Source: Pseudomonadota bacterium (GTDB lineage: Bacteria > Pseudomonadota > Alphaproteobacteria > Rhizobiales > Devosiaceae). Taken from it: DNA of 35,870 nt. Every line of letters starts with the position of its first letter. The first letter of the stretch is position 1. The notes under the pieces are model-generated. The model searched no databases. It worked only from the letters and a program-made list of their open reading frames with translations, and was not told where the DNA came from. The stretch spans positions 1-35,870 of the forward strand of contig JAEYTY010000021.1 in NCBI GenBank assembly GCA_023433775.1. Reading direction: 5' to 3'. Position numbers and translations under genes: made by a program. Positions 9,136 through 16,726 of the stretch are shown piece after piece.

Positions 9136-9160
9136 GGGGGCGCCGGTGACCGGCACCCCC
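9136..9160 (-). promoter_or_regulatory. Intercistronic hairpin downstream of binding-protein gene
   Basis: On the minus strand GGGGGTGCCGG pairs with CCGGCGCCCCC (one G-U pair) around a 3-nt loop, between the stop at 9171 and the permease start at 9073. No U-run follows. Such hairpins commonly stabilise the upstream mRNA so that binding protein is made in excess over the permeases; that role is inferred. Confidence 0.6.
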
Positions 9161-9170
9161 AAGTCTGAAA

Positions 9171-10415
9171 TCACTCAGCCTGAAGAGCGAAGACCAAGCC
9201 TTCGATAACTTCATCAACGGACATGTCCGGATTGCTCCAGAACTCGTTGACGATGTCGCGATATTCGCCGTCCATCTGCTGGGTGATCAGCGAGCGCGGG
9301 TTGGCCAGCATATTGCCTTCGGTGTTGAGGGCATCATAGCCGATCTTCGAGCACAGGTCGGCAGTGCCCGGCAATTCCGCATCATAGCGAACCGGCAAGG
9401 CGCCGCGCGGAGCGACATAGGCGGTCTGGATGGCCGGATCGACCACGATTTCTGCGAACTTGCGCTGATCTTCGGTGGCAGCGTCGGTACCGGGCTGCTT
9501 TGGGAAGACCATCACGTCGCCATGGAGCTGAACGTAATCGCGTTCGCCGGGGATGTAGCAACCGAAATCGGTGCCGGCCACGAGGCCTGCAGCCTGATAC
9601 TCGCCATCTGCCCAGGAGCCAATGATCTGCACGCCGGCTTCGCCGCTCGAAACCATGTTTGCAGCCAGGTTCCACGCACGGCCGATATTGCCTTCATCGG
9701 TATATTCGCGCAGGCGGCCAAGCGTTTCGAAGACCGAACGCATGGTTTCGCCGCGGATTGCTTCAGCGCTACGCTGGTTCCAAACCTGGTCCCAAAGTTC
9801 CGGGCCACCGGCCTCAAGCAGGATGGCTTCGAAGGGAAAGCGGATGTGGAAAGCGTCACCACTGAAAGCGAGCGGCACAACGCCGTCTGCCTTGAGCGCA
9901 TCAAGCGCAGCGAAGAAGTCTTCGCCGAAGCCGACTGGCTCTGCCAGGCCCAGCTTGTCGAACATCTTCTTGTTGTAAAAGACGAAATTGGGGACATAGA
10001 GACCCGACGGAGCCAGGTAGATCTTGCCGTCTTCGCCCGAGATAGCCTCGATGACAGCTGGCGGCATGACATCGCGCCACTTGCCTTCGGTTGCCACGTC
10101 CTCGATATCGACGAGCCAGCCCTGGGAAATGAATTCCAGGTGATCGCGGTTGGTAACGGTCGCATAGGCCTGCGACGGCTGACCAGCCTGCATACGAGTG
10201 GTGTAGAGACGACGCGAATTCGGCGGGCCGGCGACGGCGTTGTCGACCCAGGTCGCGCCGGTCTTCTCAAGCTCGTCAGCCACGACCTTGAGGGCGGCCG
10301 CTTCGGTCTCGGCGGTATAGTGGTGAATCACTTCGAATTCCGCCGCGACAACCGGCAAGGCACCGGCAAGCAGCAGAACGGCACCAGATACGCCGCCAAA
10401 AAGCACTTGTTTCAT
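9171..10415 (-). CDS. Carbohydrate ABC transporter substrate-binding protein (GtsA-like)
   Basis: A 414-residue periplasmic binding protein. It starts with a Sec signal peptide (MKQVLFGGVSGAVLLLAGAL, cleavage likely near VVAA/EF, residue 25). The mature part resembles GtsA-type glucose/mannose binding proteins: EVIHHYTAETEAAALKVV, TRMQAGQPSQAY, GRAWNLAANMVSSGEAGVQ and GSWADGEY. It should deliver a sugar to the two downstream permeases. The ATG has a strong GGGAGG 5 nt upstream, as expected for the most abundant product of the operon. It is the first gene of the operon and is divergent from the VOC/Gfo/ROK operon across a 340-nt region. Specificity cannot be read from sequence; a sugar bearing an aromatic aglycone is a speculation from the neighbours. 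Confidence 0.93.
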   Translation of the reverse strand: MKQVLFGGVSGAVLLLAGALPVVAAEFEVIHHYTAETEAAALKVVADELEKTGATWVDNAVAGPPNSRRLYTTRMQAGQPSQAYATVTNRDHLEFISQGWLVDIEDVATEGKWRDVMPPAVIEAISGEDGKIYLAPSGLYVPNFVFYNKKMFDKLGLAEPVGFGEDFFAALDALKADGVVPLAFSGDAFHIRFPFEAILLEAGGPELWDQVWNQRSAEAIRGETMRSVFETLGRLREYTDEGNIGRAWNLAANMVSSGEAGVQIIGSWADGEYQAAGLVAGTDFGCYIPGERDYVQLHGDVMVFPKQPGTDAATEDQRKFAEIVVDPAIQTAYVAPRGALPVRYDAELPGTADLCSKIGYDALNTEGNMLANPRSLITQQMDGEYRDIVNEFWSNPDMSVDEVIEGLVFALQAE

Positions 10416-10755
10416 TCAATCCTCCCTTTGCGAACCGATTATCGGCCGCGCGACTTTTCATGGCCAGGCCCAGCGCATTGTGGACCCTAACTATTGTAAG
10501 TTTACCGAATTAAATAGGAACCAGTTAGCGCCTTCCGTCAAGCGGATTGTTGTAAAAATATTTGTCGCTTTGCACGGAAATATCCCGCAATCCGCCGAAA
10601 ATCAGCGTTTACAAGGCGTTAGTACCTCCAGAGCTCCACTGCCCGCGCCGAACCGAATCCAGCACACATCGAAAATTTGGTGCGACACGAAAATTAAATC
10701 TGGATTTCGGCTGCGCTTGCTCTTAGCTTCGGCGCAAACATGGATGGAGGACGTC
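10416..10755. promoter_or_regulatory. Divergent promoter region between importer operon and VOC/Gfo/ROK operon
   Basis: This 340-nt gene-free stretch carries control signals for both directions. CTAACT at 10487-10492 and AGTTAG at 10523-10528 form a wide inverted repeat. Inside it, read on the minus strand, TACAAT at 10499-10494 is a possible -10 for the importer operon, with only a weak -35. GTAA-GT-TTAC at 10496-10505 is a smaller palindrome. Further right, TGTAAAAA at 10551-10558 matches the sequence inside the repeat at 4061-4085, and AAATATTT at 10556-10563 is a palindrome. The ROK regulator downstream is the natural candidate binder. The ribosome site GGAGG at 10746-10750 closes the region. 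Confidence 0.4.
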
Positions 10756-11223
10756 GTGACACTGAGATATTTGCATACGCTGATCCGCGTGGAAGATCTG
10801 GATGCCGCACTCGAATTTTACCAGGGCGTTCTTGGCATGGTGGAAGTGCGCCGCATGGAATTGGAAGAATTCCGGCTGACCAACGTATTTCTTGCGGCGC
10901 CTCATGATGTTGAGGCAGCAAGCTCGGCCAAGTTCGCGCCCACCATCGAGATCTGCTGGTACTGGGATCAGGACAAGCGCGACTATTTCACGGCGCCTGA
11001 AAACCGCTGGGGTCACCTCGCCTATCGCGTCGACGACCTCTACGCCTTTTGCAAGGAAATGCAGGATCGCGGCCTCACCATCAACCTGCCGCCCCGCAAT
11101 GGTCTGGTCGCAATTTTTACGGCGCCCGACGGAACGCAGATCGAAGTGGTTCAGGAAGGCGGCAAGCGCCCGCCGGAAGAGCCATGGGTCTCCATGCCCA
11201 ATACCGGTCTGCCGGCAGTCTAG
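10756..11223 (+). CDS. VOC-family glyoxalase-like protein (paralogue 3)
   Basis: A 155-residue VOC protein closely related to those at 3068 and 3519. Predicted metal ligands are H7 (YLHTLIRV), E65 (PTIEICWY), H87 (WGHLAYRV) and E130 (TQIEVVQ). The PPRNGLVAIF element and the tail PPEEPWVSMPNTG are shared with the paralogues. The frame is open far upstream and an in-frame ATG lies at 10744, but the GTG at 10756 is preferred because GGAGG ends 5 nt before it and homology begins there. It is followed after 42 nt by a Gfo/Idh/MocA gene, repeating the VOC plus Gfo pairing seen at 3519/4205. The reaction is unknown; linked action with the oxidoreductase is inferred. Confidence 0.88.
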   Translation: MTLRYLHTLIRVEDLDAALEFYQGVLGMVEVRRMELEEFRLTNVFLAAPHDVEAASSAKFAPTIEICWYWDQDKRDYFTAPENRWGHLAYRVDDLYAFCKEMQDRGLTINLPPRNGLVAIFTAPDGTQIEVVQEGGKRPPEEPWVSMPNTGLPAV

Positions 11224-11265
11224 TTCAATCCTGCCGATTTCAGGCGCTACCCAATAGGAAATACG

Positions 11266-12342
11266 ATGAGCATCCCGCAAGAGCCGCTGCGCCTTGGAAT
11301 TTTGGGCACAGGTGGCATTGTCCGCCTGGCCGTACCACAAATGCAGCAGTTCGCTGGCGTTCAGATTGCGGCTATCGCGTCCCGCAGTCAGGACAAGGCC
11401 GACGGCATTGCCAAAGATCTGGGCATCCCCCAGGCCTACAATTCCTATGAAGCGCTGCTCGCTGATCCATCAATCGACGCGGTCCATATCGCCCTGCCGA
11501 TTACGCTCCACACCGAGTGGACACTCAAGGCGCTGGCGGCTGGCAAGCACGTCCTCTGCGAAAAGCCGCTGGCGCCGACTTCTGAGGAAGCGCGGCGCAT
11601 CAAGGATGAAGCCGCACTGCGCAACAGGATCGTCTGGGAAGGCTTCATGGTTCGCCACCACCCCCAGTGGCGCGCCGTAAGCCAGTTTATTGCCGAAGGC
11701 CGGATCGGCAGCGTGCGTGCCGTACAGGGCATGTTGACCCGCACGCCCCCCAACGCTTTCGACCCCTCGGCGATCGCCAACCGCGCCGATCTTGCCGGCG
11801 GCGTCCTGCTTGATGGCGGATGCTATATGGTGCATCTGGCGCGCCTGGCCTTCGGCAGCGAACCCCAGCGGGTCGCCGCTGTCGAGGAAGTCGAAGCCGA
11901 TCTCGGCGTGGCCACCTATTTCAGCGCCATGATGCAGTTTGCAACCGGCGTCGCGAGCTTCACCCTCTCCTCGCGCCTGCGCCGCTTCCAGCGCTTCCTC
12001 ATTGTTGGCTCCGAAGGCAGCCTCGACATTCGCGTGCCGGTTATGCCGCACCCGACACGGCCCACCCAGGTGATCGCCGACTTCATCGACACCCCGCTGA
12101 CCGCCGATCCGGAAGTGCTCGAATTCGGTCCTATTCCCTCCTTCCGCGCCCAGATCGAGAATTTTATCGATTCGGTCCGCAACGGCACGCCGGCGCCTTT
12201 TGATGGCCAGTCTTCGATTGCCAATGCTGTGGTGTTGGAAACATTGGACCGTTCGGCCAAGCAGAAGGGCAATTGGGTCGAAGTTCCCACGTCCAATTCG
12301 TCACATCGGGACTTGCCCATCGACGCACCGGCTTTGGTGTGA
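11266..12342 (+). CDS. Gfo/Idh/MocA-family oxidoreductase (paralogue 2)
   Basis: A 358-residue NAD(P)-dependent oxidoreductase. The Rossmann loop is GILGTGGIVR (11-20), the catalytic lysine is K100 in HVLCEKPLAP, and the active-site segment is VLLDGGCYMVHLAR (D183, Y187), where the usual D-I-G is D-G-G. It shares EGFM, RH-x-PQWR and CY-x-VH with the paralogue at 4205 and is about 25 residues longer, mostly at the C-terminus. AGGA precedes the ATG. It lies between a VOC gene and the ROK regulator on the same strand, so all three are probably one transcript. Oxidation or reduction of a sugar or cyclic alcohol is expected; two copies with different active-site details suggest successive steps or two stereochemical forms. 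Confidence 0.92.
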   Translation: MSIPQEPLRLGILGTGGIVRLAVPQMQQFAGVQIAAIASRSQDKADGIAKDLGIPQAYNSYEALLADPSIDAVHIALPITLHTEWTLKALAAGKHVLCEKPLAPTSEEARRIKDEAALRNRIVWEGFMVRHHPQWRAVSQFIAEGRIGSVRAVQGMLTRTPPNAFDPSAIANRADLAGGVLLDGGCYMVHLARLAFGSEPQRVAAVEEVEADLGVATYFSAMMQFATGVASFTLSSRLRRFQRFLIVGSEGSLDIRVPVMPHPTRPTQVIADFIDTPLTADPEVLEFGPIPSFRAQIENFIDSVRNGTPAPFDGQSSIANAVVLETLDRSAKQKGNWVEVPTSNSSHRDLPIDAPALV

Positions 12343-12370
12343 GACAAACCTCCATGGGCATGGGCCAACC

Positions 12371-13678
12371 ATGAATACAAGCATGAGCCGACGCAAGCCG
12401 GTGGGGGACGACATAGAAGGTAAGATTAAACTAAAGCCGGCTGAGGCCGAGCCAGAGTCTGTTCGCGCTGCCAATGTCGGGCTCGTGCTTGATACCTTGC
12501 GCCGCTATGGCCCGATTTCCCGCGTCGAAATTTCCGAACGGCTCGACCTGTCGCGCTCCACCGTCACCGAGATTACGGGCCGGCTGATGCAGCTTGGCCT
12601 GATCGGCATTGCCGAAGCCAGTGCTGCCGAGCCCGGCAGCGCCACCCGCGGCCGCCCGCGCGTTGATCTCTCGCTCAATCCCAAGGCCGCCTACGCCGTG
12701 GGCGTGCGTATCGCCATCAGTCAGATCACTGTTTCGGTGACTGATTTCGTCTGCGATGTCGTCGGCTCCAGCGTGCTGCATTTCCGCTCGGCCCGCCAGG
12801 CGCCGGAGGTCGTTGCCGATGTGGTGGAAGATGCCATCCGGCGCGCCGTCATTGATTGCGGTCTTGAACTGGGCGATATCAGCGCCGTATGCGCCGGCGT
12901 CCCGGGTGTGGTGGACTCAGTCAGTGGCGTCTGCCATTGGAGCCCGGCTTTTTCCCGCACGCCGGTGCCCTTCGCCACGCTCCTCTCCGAGCGCCTCGAT
13001 ATTCCTGTCGTTATCGAAAACCACACCACGCCCCTAGCCACAGCCGAGCAGATGTTCGGCAGCGCGCAGGACATCGACAATTGCGCCATCGTCACCCTGG
13101 GCCATGGCGTGGGCATGGGCCTGATCCTTGGTGGTGAAGTCTATCGCGGCGCCCATGGCTTCGCGTCCGAACTCAGCCACACCAAGATAGCCGAAGGCGG
13201 CCCGCTCTGCGAATGCGGCCAGCGCGGTTGCCTTGAAGCCCATATCGGCTTCCTCGCCCTGCTCCGCAATGCCGGCGAAGCCATCACCGGCCCGATTAGC
13301 GATGACCCCCGTACCCGCCAGCACAAGGTCATGGATCTGATCGATAAGGCCAATACCGGCGACCAATCCCTCCAGGCCATTTTCCACCGCTTCGGCACCG
13401 ATTTGGGCCGCGCGCTCGCCAATCTTTGCGGCATTATCGACCCGTCCCGCATCATCTTTTCCGGCCCCAATATCGAAGCCTCCGACCTCTGGCTTGAGCC
13501 GATGCAGGCCGCCCTCTTTGCCAATGCCCGCGCGCCCATGGAAGGCCGCGTGGATTTTGTCATGGCCCGACGCGACGACTCGTTCTGGGCTCGCGGCGCG
13601 GCCGCTCTGGTGCTGCACCAGCTCTATCGTTCCCCTCTGCTGCTGAAAGCGGCAAAGGCCAGCGCTGCACGCGGCTGA
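12371..13678 (+). CDS. ROK-family transcriptional repressor
   Basis: A 435-residue ROK regulator. The N-terminus has a winged helix-turn-helix (about 35-80, with ISRVEISERLDLSRSTVTEI). The ROK sugar-binding fold follows, with the zinc motif H270 (ELSHTKI) and C280, C282, C287 in CECGQRGCLEAH. The kinase loop ENDAN of ROK kinases is replaced by ENHTT, so the catalytic Asp is missing and it should sense a sugar without phosphorylating it, as in NagC, Mlc and XylR. The ATG at 12371 is used; the in-frame ORF is open back into the upstream gene and the ribosome site is weak, so an ATG at 12383 is an alternative. It probably controls the importer and the VOC/Gfo genes through AT-rich repeats at 4061 and 10487; this is inference. 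Confidence 0.9.
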   Translation: MNTSMSRRKPVGDDIEGKIKLKPAEAEPESVRAANVGLVLDTLRRYGPISRVEISERLDLSRSTVTEITGRLMQLGLIGIAEASAAEPGSATRGRPRVDLSLNPKAAYAVGVRIAISQITVSVTDFVCDVVGSSVLHFRSARQAPEVVADVVEDAIRRAVIDCGLELGDISAVCAGVPGVVDSVSGVCHWSPAFSRTPVPFATLLSERLDIPVVIENHTTPLATAEQMFGSAQDIDNCAIVTLGHGVGMGLILGGEVYRGAHGFASELSHTKIAEGGPLCECGQRGCLEAHIGFLALLRNAGEAITGPISDDPRTRQHKVMDLIDKANTGDQSLQAIFHRFGTDLGRALANLCGIIDPSRIIFSGPNIEASDLWLEPMQAALFANARAPMEGRVDFVMARRDDSFWARGAAALVLHQLYRSPLLLKAAKASAARG

Positions 13679-13679
13679 T

Positions 13680-14897
13680 ATGGACCTGCCAGAACAGCGC
13701 TCCGCCAGCGCCCTCCCCGATTCCGCGCCAACCATGTCGCAGCGCATTATCATCGTGTGCGCGACCATGTTTGCCGTCCTGCCTCTGGCGACCGACATTA
13801 CGCTCGTCGCCCTGCCCGACATTGCCGCCGAATATCAGCGCGGCCTCGTCGGTGGCCATCAGGTCATGGCCGCCTTTGTGCTCGGCCTCGCCGTCGCCCA
13901 TCTCTTCATCGGCGGGTTGGCGGATCGATATGGCCGCCGGCCCGTCGCCATTGCCGGCTTCGCTGTCTTCACCATTGCCTCGATCCTCGGCGCTCTCAGC
14001 ACCAATTTTGAGATGCTGGTGTCCATGCGCTTCCTCCAGGGGCTCTCGGGCGCCACTGGCCCCGTCCTCGTCCGCTCCATCGTGCGCGACCTCTCCGAAA
14101 GAGGCGGCGGCCAGCGCCCCATGGCCTCCATCGCGGCCATTTCCGGCCTCGCGCCGCTCTTTGCGCCTGTCATCGGCGCCGTCATTGCCGGCATTTTGGG
14201 TTGGCGCGGCGTATTCGCCTTCCTCTCCATTTATGGCGCAGCCACCACGCTGGCGCTCATTCTGTTCCTCTCGGAAACACAGCCGGCCTCGGCCAAAACA
14301 ACCCGGCTGCGCTTTCTCTCCGTCAATGTGCTCATGCAGCTTCTGCGTGACCGCCACTTCCTCCTTGGCTCCCTTGTCATGGCCGTCGGCTATGGTTGCC
14401 TCTTCACCTGGCTCACCGCTGCCGGCTTTATCGTCACCACGGAACTGGGCGGTACCCGCAACGATCTGGCCATGCTCTACACCATCGGCTCGCTGGGCTA
14501 CATTATCGGGGCATCTGCAGCCATTCGCGTCCCCGAACGCTGGAACACGATCCGCACCGGCGCCGTCATCGGCTTTGCCGGAGCCGCGCTCTGCATCGGC
14601 ATTGTCTGGGGCGCGCCAAACATCTGGTGGCTCTCGCCAATCGCGCTTTACTATAGCAGTTGGGCCATCATGCAGCCGCTGGCCATCGCCACGGCCATGC
14701 GAAACCACGCAGCCCATGCCGGCCAGGCCTCGGCCGTTGCCGGTGCCCTCCAATTATGTGGCGGCCTGGCCCTCTCCTCGCTCGCCATCGCCCTTGGCGG
14801 CGGCCTGATCGTGCTGCCACTGATCGCCACGACCCTGGCGCTGCTGCTCATCGTGCTCTGGCACCACCACAAGAGACCCGGCTTCAATCTGGTGTAG
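13680..14897 (+). CDS. MFS transporter, Bcr/CflA-like efflux family
   Basis: A 405-residue membrane protein of the major facilitator superfamily with about 12 hydrophobic spans. Motif A between spans 2 and 3 is GGLADRYGRRPVA (78-90), and the N-terminal PLATDITLVALPDIA resembles the P-x-x-DM-YLP-A segment of Bcr/CflA proton-driven exporters. It should move small organic molecules across the inner membrane. The ATG at 13680 is 1 nt after the ROK stop; an in-frame ATG at residue 19 (MSQRII) is also possible. Being last in the ROK transcript, it may export a toxic intermediate of the local pathway, but MFS direction and cargo cannot be determined here. Confidence 0.88.
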   Translation: MDLPEQRSASALPDSAPTMSQRIIIVCATMFAVLPLATDITLVALPDIAAEYQRGLVGGHQVMAAFVLGLAVAHLFIGGLADRYGRRPVAIAGFAVFTIASILGALSTNFEMLVSMRFLQGLSGATGPVLVRSIVRDLSERGGGQRPMASIAAISGLAPLFAPVIGAVIAGILGWRGVFAFLSIYGAATTLALILFLSETQPASAKTTRLRFLSVNVLMQLLRDRHFLLGSLVMAVGYGCLFTWLTAAGFIVTTELGGTRNDLAMLYTIGSLGYIIGASAAIRVPERWNTIRTGAVIGFAGAALCIGIVWGAPNIWWLSPIALYYSSWAIMQPLAIATAMRNHAAHAGQASAVAGALQLCGGLALSSLAIALGGGLIVLPLIATTLALLLIVLWHHHKRPGFNLV

Positions 14898-14906
14898 CAG
14901 CCCCGA

Positions 14907-15764
14907 TTACCGGCGCAGGCTCCCCTGCGCCCTCGCGCCGTCCACACCCGGCAAAATATCACGCAGGTAAGGCGCGATACCCCGGCTCTGGTCCCACTGG
15001 CGCGGATAGCCCAGCGACACCTCTTCGAACCGCGTCCCGTCGCGCCAGTCCGTCCGGCGGATATGGATATGCCCGGAAACGACGACCTCGGCATTATAGC
15101 GGATATGCCAGTCTTCCGTACGCGTCGTGCCGCACCAGGGCGAAAAGCGCGGCGCCCGCGGAATATAAACGAGGTCGCTCCGCAGCGGAAAATGGTTGAT
15201 CAATATGGTCTTCTGGTCCCGCGGCAGCAGCGCCAGCCGCTGCTCGGCCTCGTCGCATCGCTGTGCGCACCAGGCTTGCCGGCTCTCCCACGGCGCGGGG
15301 CTCAGAAACATCTCGTCAGCACAAACCGCCCGCTGCTCCCGCGCCCAGGGAACCACATCTTCCAGCGCCACCTCAGCAGGACGAAAACTGTAATCGTAGA
15401 GCAGGAACAGCGGCACGATTATGCGCGGTCCGCCCGGGCCATTCCAGATCTCATAGGGGTCTTCGGGTGTTACAATGCCAAAGCGTCGCGCCAATTCGAC
15501 AAGCGCACGATACCTCGCCTCCCCCGCCAGCAGAGGCGACCCATCATACTCCCGGATAGCCCAGAGATCATGATTACCCGGCACCCAGAAAACCTTGGCA
15601 AAGCGGCGCGTCAGCGCCTCAAATGCGATTTCCATATGCTCTATGCGCTCGGCGACATCGCCGGCAACAATCAGCCAGTCATCGCCAAATGATGGCAGTT
15701 CGGCCAGTGCCTCGCGATTGACTGCGCTCACCAGGTGCAGATCGCTGATCGCCTTGAGCTTCAT
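14907..15764 (-). CDS. Calcineurin-like metallophosphoesterase
   Basis: A 285-residue metallophosphoesterase with every core motif: D8 and H10 in ISDLHL, D36 in GDVAE, N64-H65-D66 in GNHDLW, H191 in NHFPL, and H232/H234 in GHIHI. These bind two metals and hydrolyse phosphoester bonds. The open frame reaches 15863, but the ATG at 15764 (MKLKAISDLHL) starts at the first core strand and gives a normal length; no strong ribosome site is seen for it. It has no signal peptide. It converges with the MFS gene (9 nt between stops). No nearby gene indicates its substrate, and it looks like a stand-alone gene dividing the catabolic and adhesin regions. Confidence 0.87.
   Translation of the reverse strand: MKLKAISDLHLVSAVNREALAELPSFGDDWLIVAGDVAERIEHMEIAFEALTRRFAKVFWVPGNHDLWAIREYDGSPLLAGEARYRALVELARRFGIVTPEDPYEIWNGPGGPRIIVPLFLLYDYSFRPAEVALEDVVPWAREQRAVCADEMFLSPAPWESRQAWCAQRCDEAEQRLALLPRDQKTILINHFPLRSDLVYIPRAPRFSPWCGTTRTEDWHIRYNAEVVVSGHIHIRRTDWRDGTRFEEVSLGYPRQWDQSRGIAPYLRDILPGVDGARAQGSLRR
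14912..14931. other. Hairpin at convergent gene ends
   Basis: GGCGCAGG (14912-14919) and CCTGCGCC (14924-14931) form a perfect 8-bp stem with a 4-nt loop just downstream of the MFS stop. It lies inside the last codons of the convergent phosphoesterase and has no U-run, so termination is only possible, not shown. Confidence 0.35.
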
Positions 15765-15942
15765 GATATTGGAAATCGAGACCTGTTCTGTGGGGCGCGC
15801 AGGGGCATGAAACACTCCCCGCCACCGGCGAGAATGTAAACCCTGCAATGCCGGGAACATCATCTCTCACGTCATGGCCACCGGCGCAATCCGGCAACCA
15901 CATAGGCAACCTGTGCGCGGAAAGATGCCGCGCGCAACATCA

Positions 15943-16539
15943 CTACTGAATAATCGTCGCCATCCCGGTATCACGAGCCCGCTCCAGATTGGCGAGCGCT
16001 GCGCTATAGGCCAGCCCCCCACTCTTTCCGCTGAACTGCGAGCCGCCAATATTGACGCCCAGATGAGCAATGCCGTCCGCCGTCATGAAAATGGTGTTGT
16101 CGACCGATTCCATGATGCGCTGGCTGATCATATTGGCCAGATCCTGCGGTGCGCCGCGCAGCAAGACGGCAAAGCGGTGCTCGCTGACATGGGCAAGCAG
16201 ATCATCGGCACGGATCGCCGCACGAATGGCCTGCGCCAGCCAGGGCAGGATTTCATCCTGATTGCTCGCCTCGACCATGGCGATGCTTTCCGAGTGCGTG
16301 CTGAGGTCAATCACCAACAATACGCCGGGTGCCTGTTCCTGTTCGTCATTGAACATGGCGAGGAACCGCTCCCAGCGCAGCGCACCGGTTATTGGATCGA
16401 TATCTTGCGGCGATACCGCATTGGCCGGTGATGGCGTTTCAGCCCGGCGTTCACCCGCGCTATCGCGATTACCCGTCAGCCAATTGTACCAGGACTTGAT
16501 CATGCGGAGGCGGCCCCATCGATGAATGAGGCCCCACAT
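15943..16539 (-). CDS. Degenerate GGDEF-domain protein with retained I-site motif
   Basis: A 198-residue soluble protein that aligns with diguanylate cyclase domains: DPITGALRWERF (48-59) matches the D-P-L-T-G-L-x-N-R opening and VLLVIDLSTHSES matches the nucleotide-binding strand. The active-site loop expected as GGDEF reads SEHRF (119-123), so it should not make c-di-GMP. An RxxD motif (R110-A-D-D113) sits exactly five residues before that loop, where the inhibitory c-di-GMP-binding I-site lies. No EAL domain, membrane span or HAMP is present. The ATG at 16539 and an internal ATG at 16503 are both possible starts. It is divergent from the lapG-like gene, so a c-di-GMP receptor acting on the adhesin system is an attractive inference. 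RxxD is also common in true cyclases, so binding needs proof. Confidence 0.75.
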   Translation of the reverse strand: MWGLIHRWGRLRMIKSWYNWLTGNRDSAGERRAETPSPANAVSPQDIDPITGALRWERFLAMFNDEQEQAPGVLLVIDLSTHSESIAMVEASNQDEILPWLAQAIRAAIRADDLLAHVSEHRFAVLLRGAPQDLANMISQRIMESVDNTIFMTADGIAHLGVNIGGSQFSGKSGGLAYSAALANLERARDTGMATIIQ

Positions 16540-16632
16540 TGCACGTCATCTCTCAAGGCCCGCTGACGAGAAATGCTGCAATTTTATTGATTTCATTTGC
16601 CGCTTCATAACAAGTAAGAATTTCGATAAAAT

Positions 16633-16662
16633 TTTACACAAATAATATACTTAAACTATACT
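16633..16662 (+). promoter_or_regulatory. Sigma70-like promoter for the LapG-type protease gene
   Basis: TTTACA at 16633-16638 and TATACT at 16657-16662 are separated by 18 nt in an AT-rich stretch upstream of the protease gene. Transcription would start near 16669, leaving a leader of nearly 60 nt before the TTG start at 16727. Confidence 0.5.
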
Positions 16663-16726
16663 ATGCCAGTTGGGGAAATGTTATTTCGCAAGCCCTAGTC
16701 TCTCGGAAGTACACCGGGAGGCTCAA

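Noticed and set aside
12371..13678. ROK sugar kinase
   Set aside because: An N-terminal winged helix is present and the kinase ENDAN loop reads ENHTT, so a regulator is the right call.
13560..14753. Minus-strand frame of 397 codons
   Set aside because: Antisense to the MFS gene; its product is rich in Gly, Glu, Asp and Arg, typical of a shadow of a membrane-protein gene.
15943..16539. Active diguanylate cyclase
   Set aside because: The catalytic loop reads SEHRF instead of GGDEF/GGEEF.
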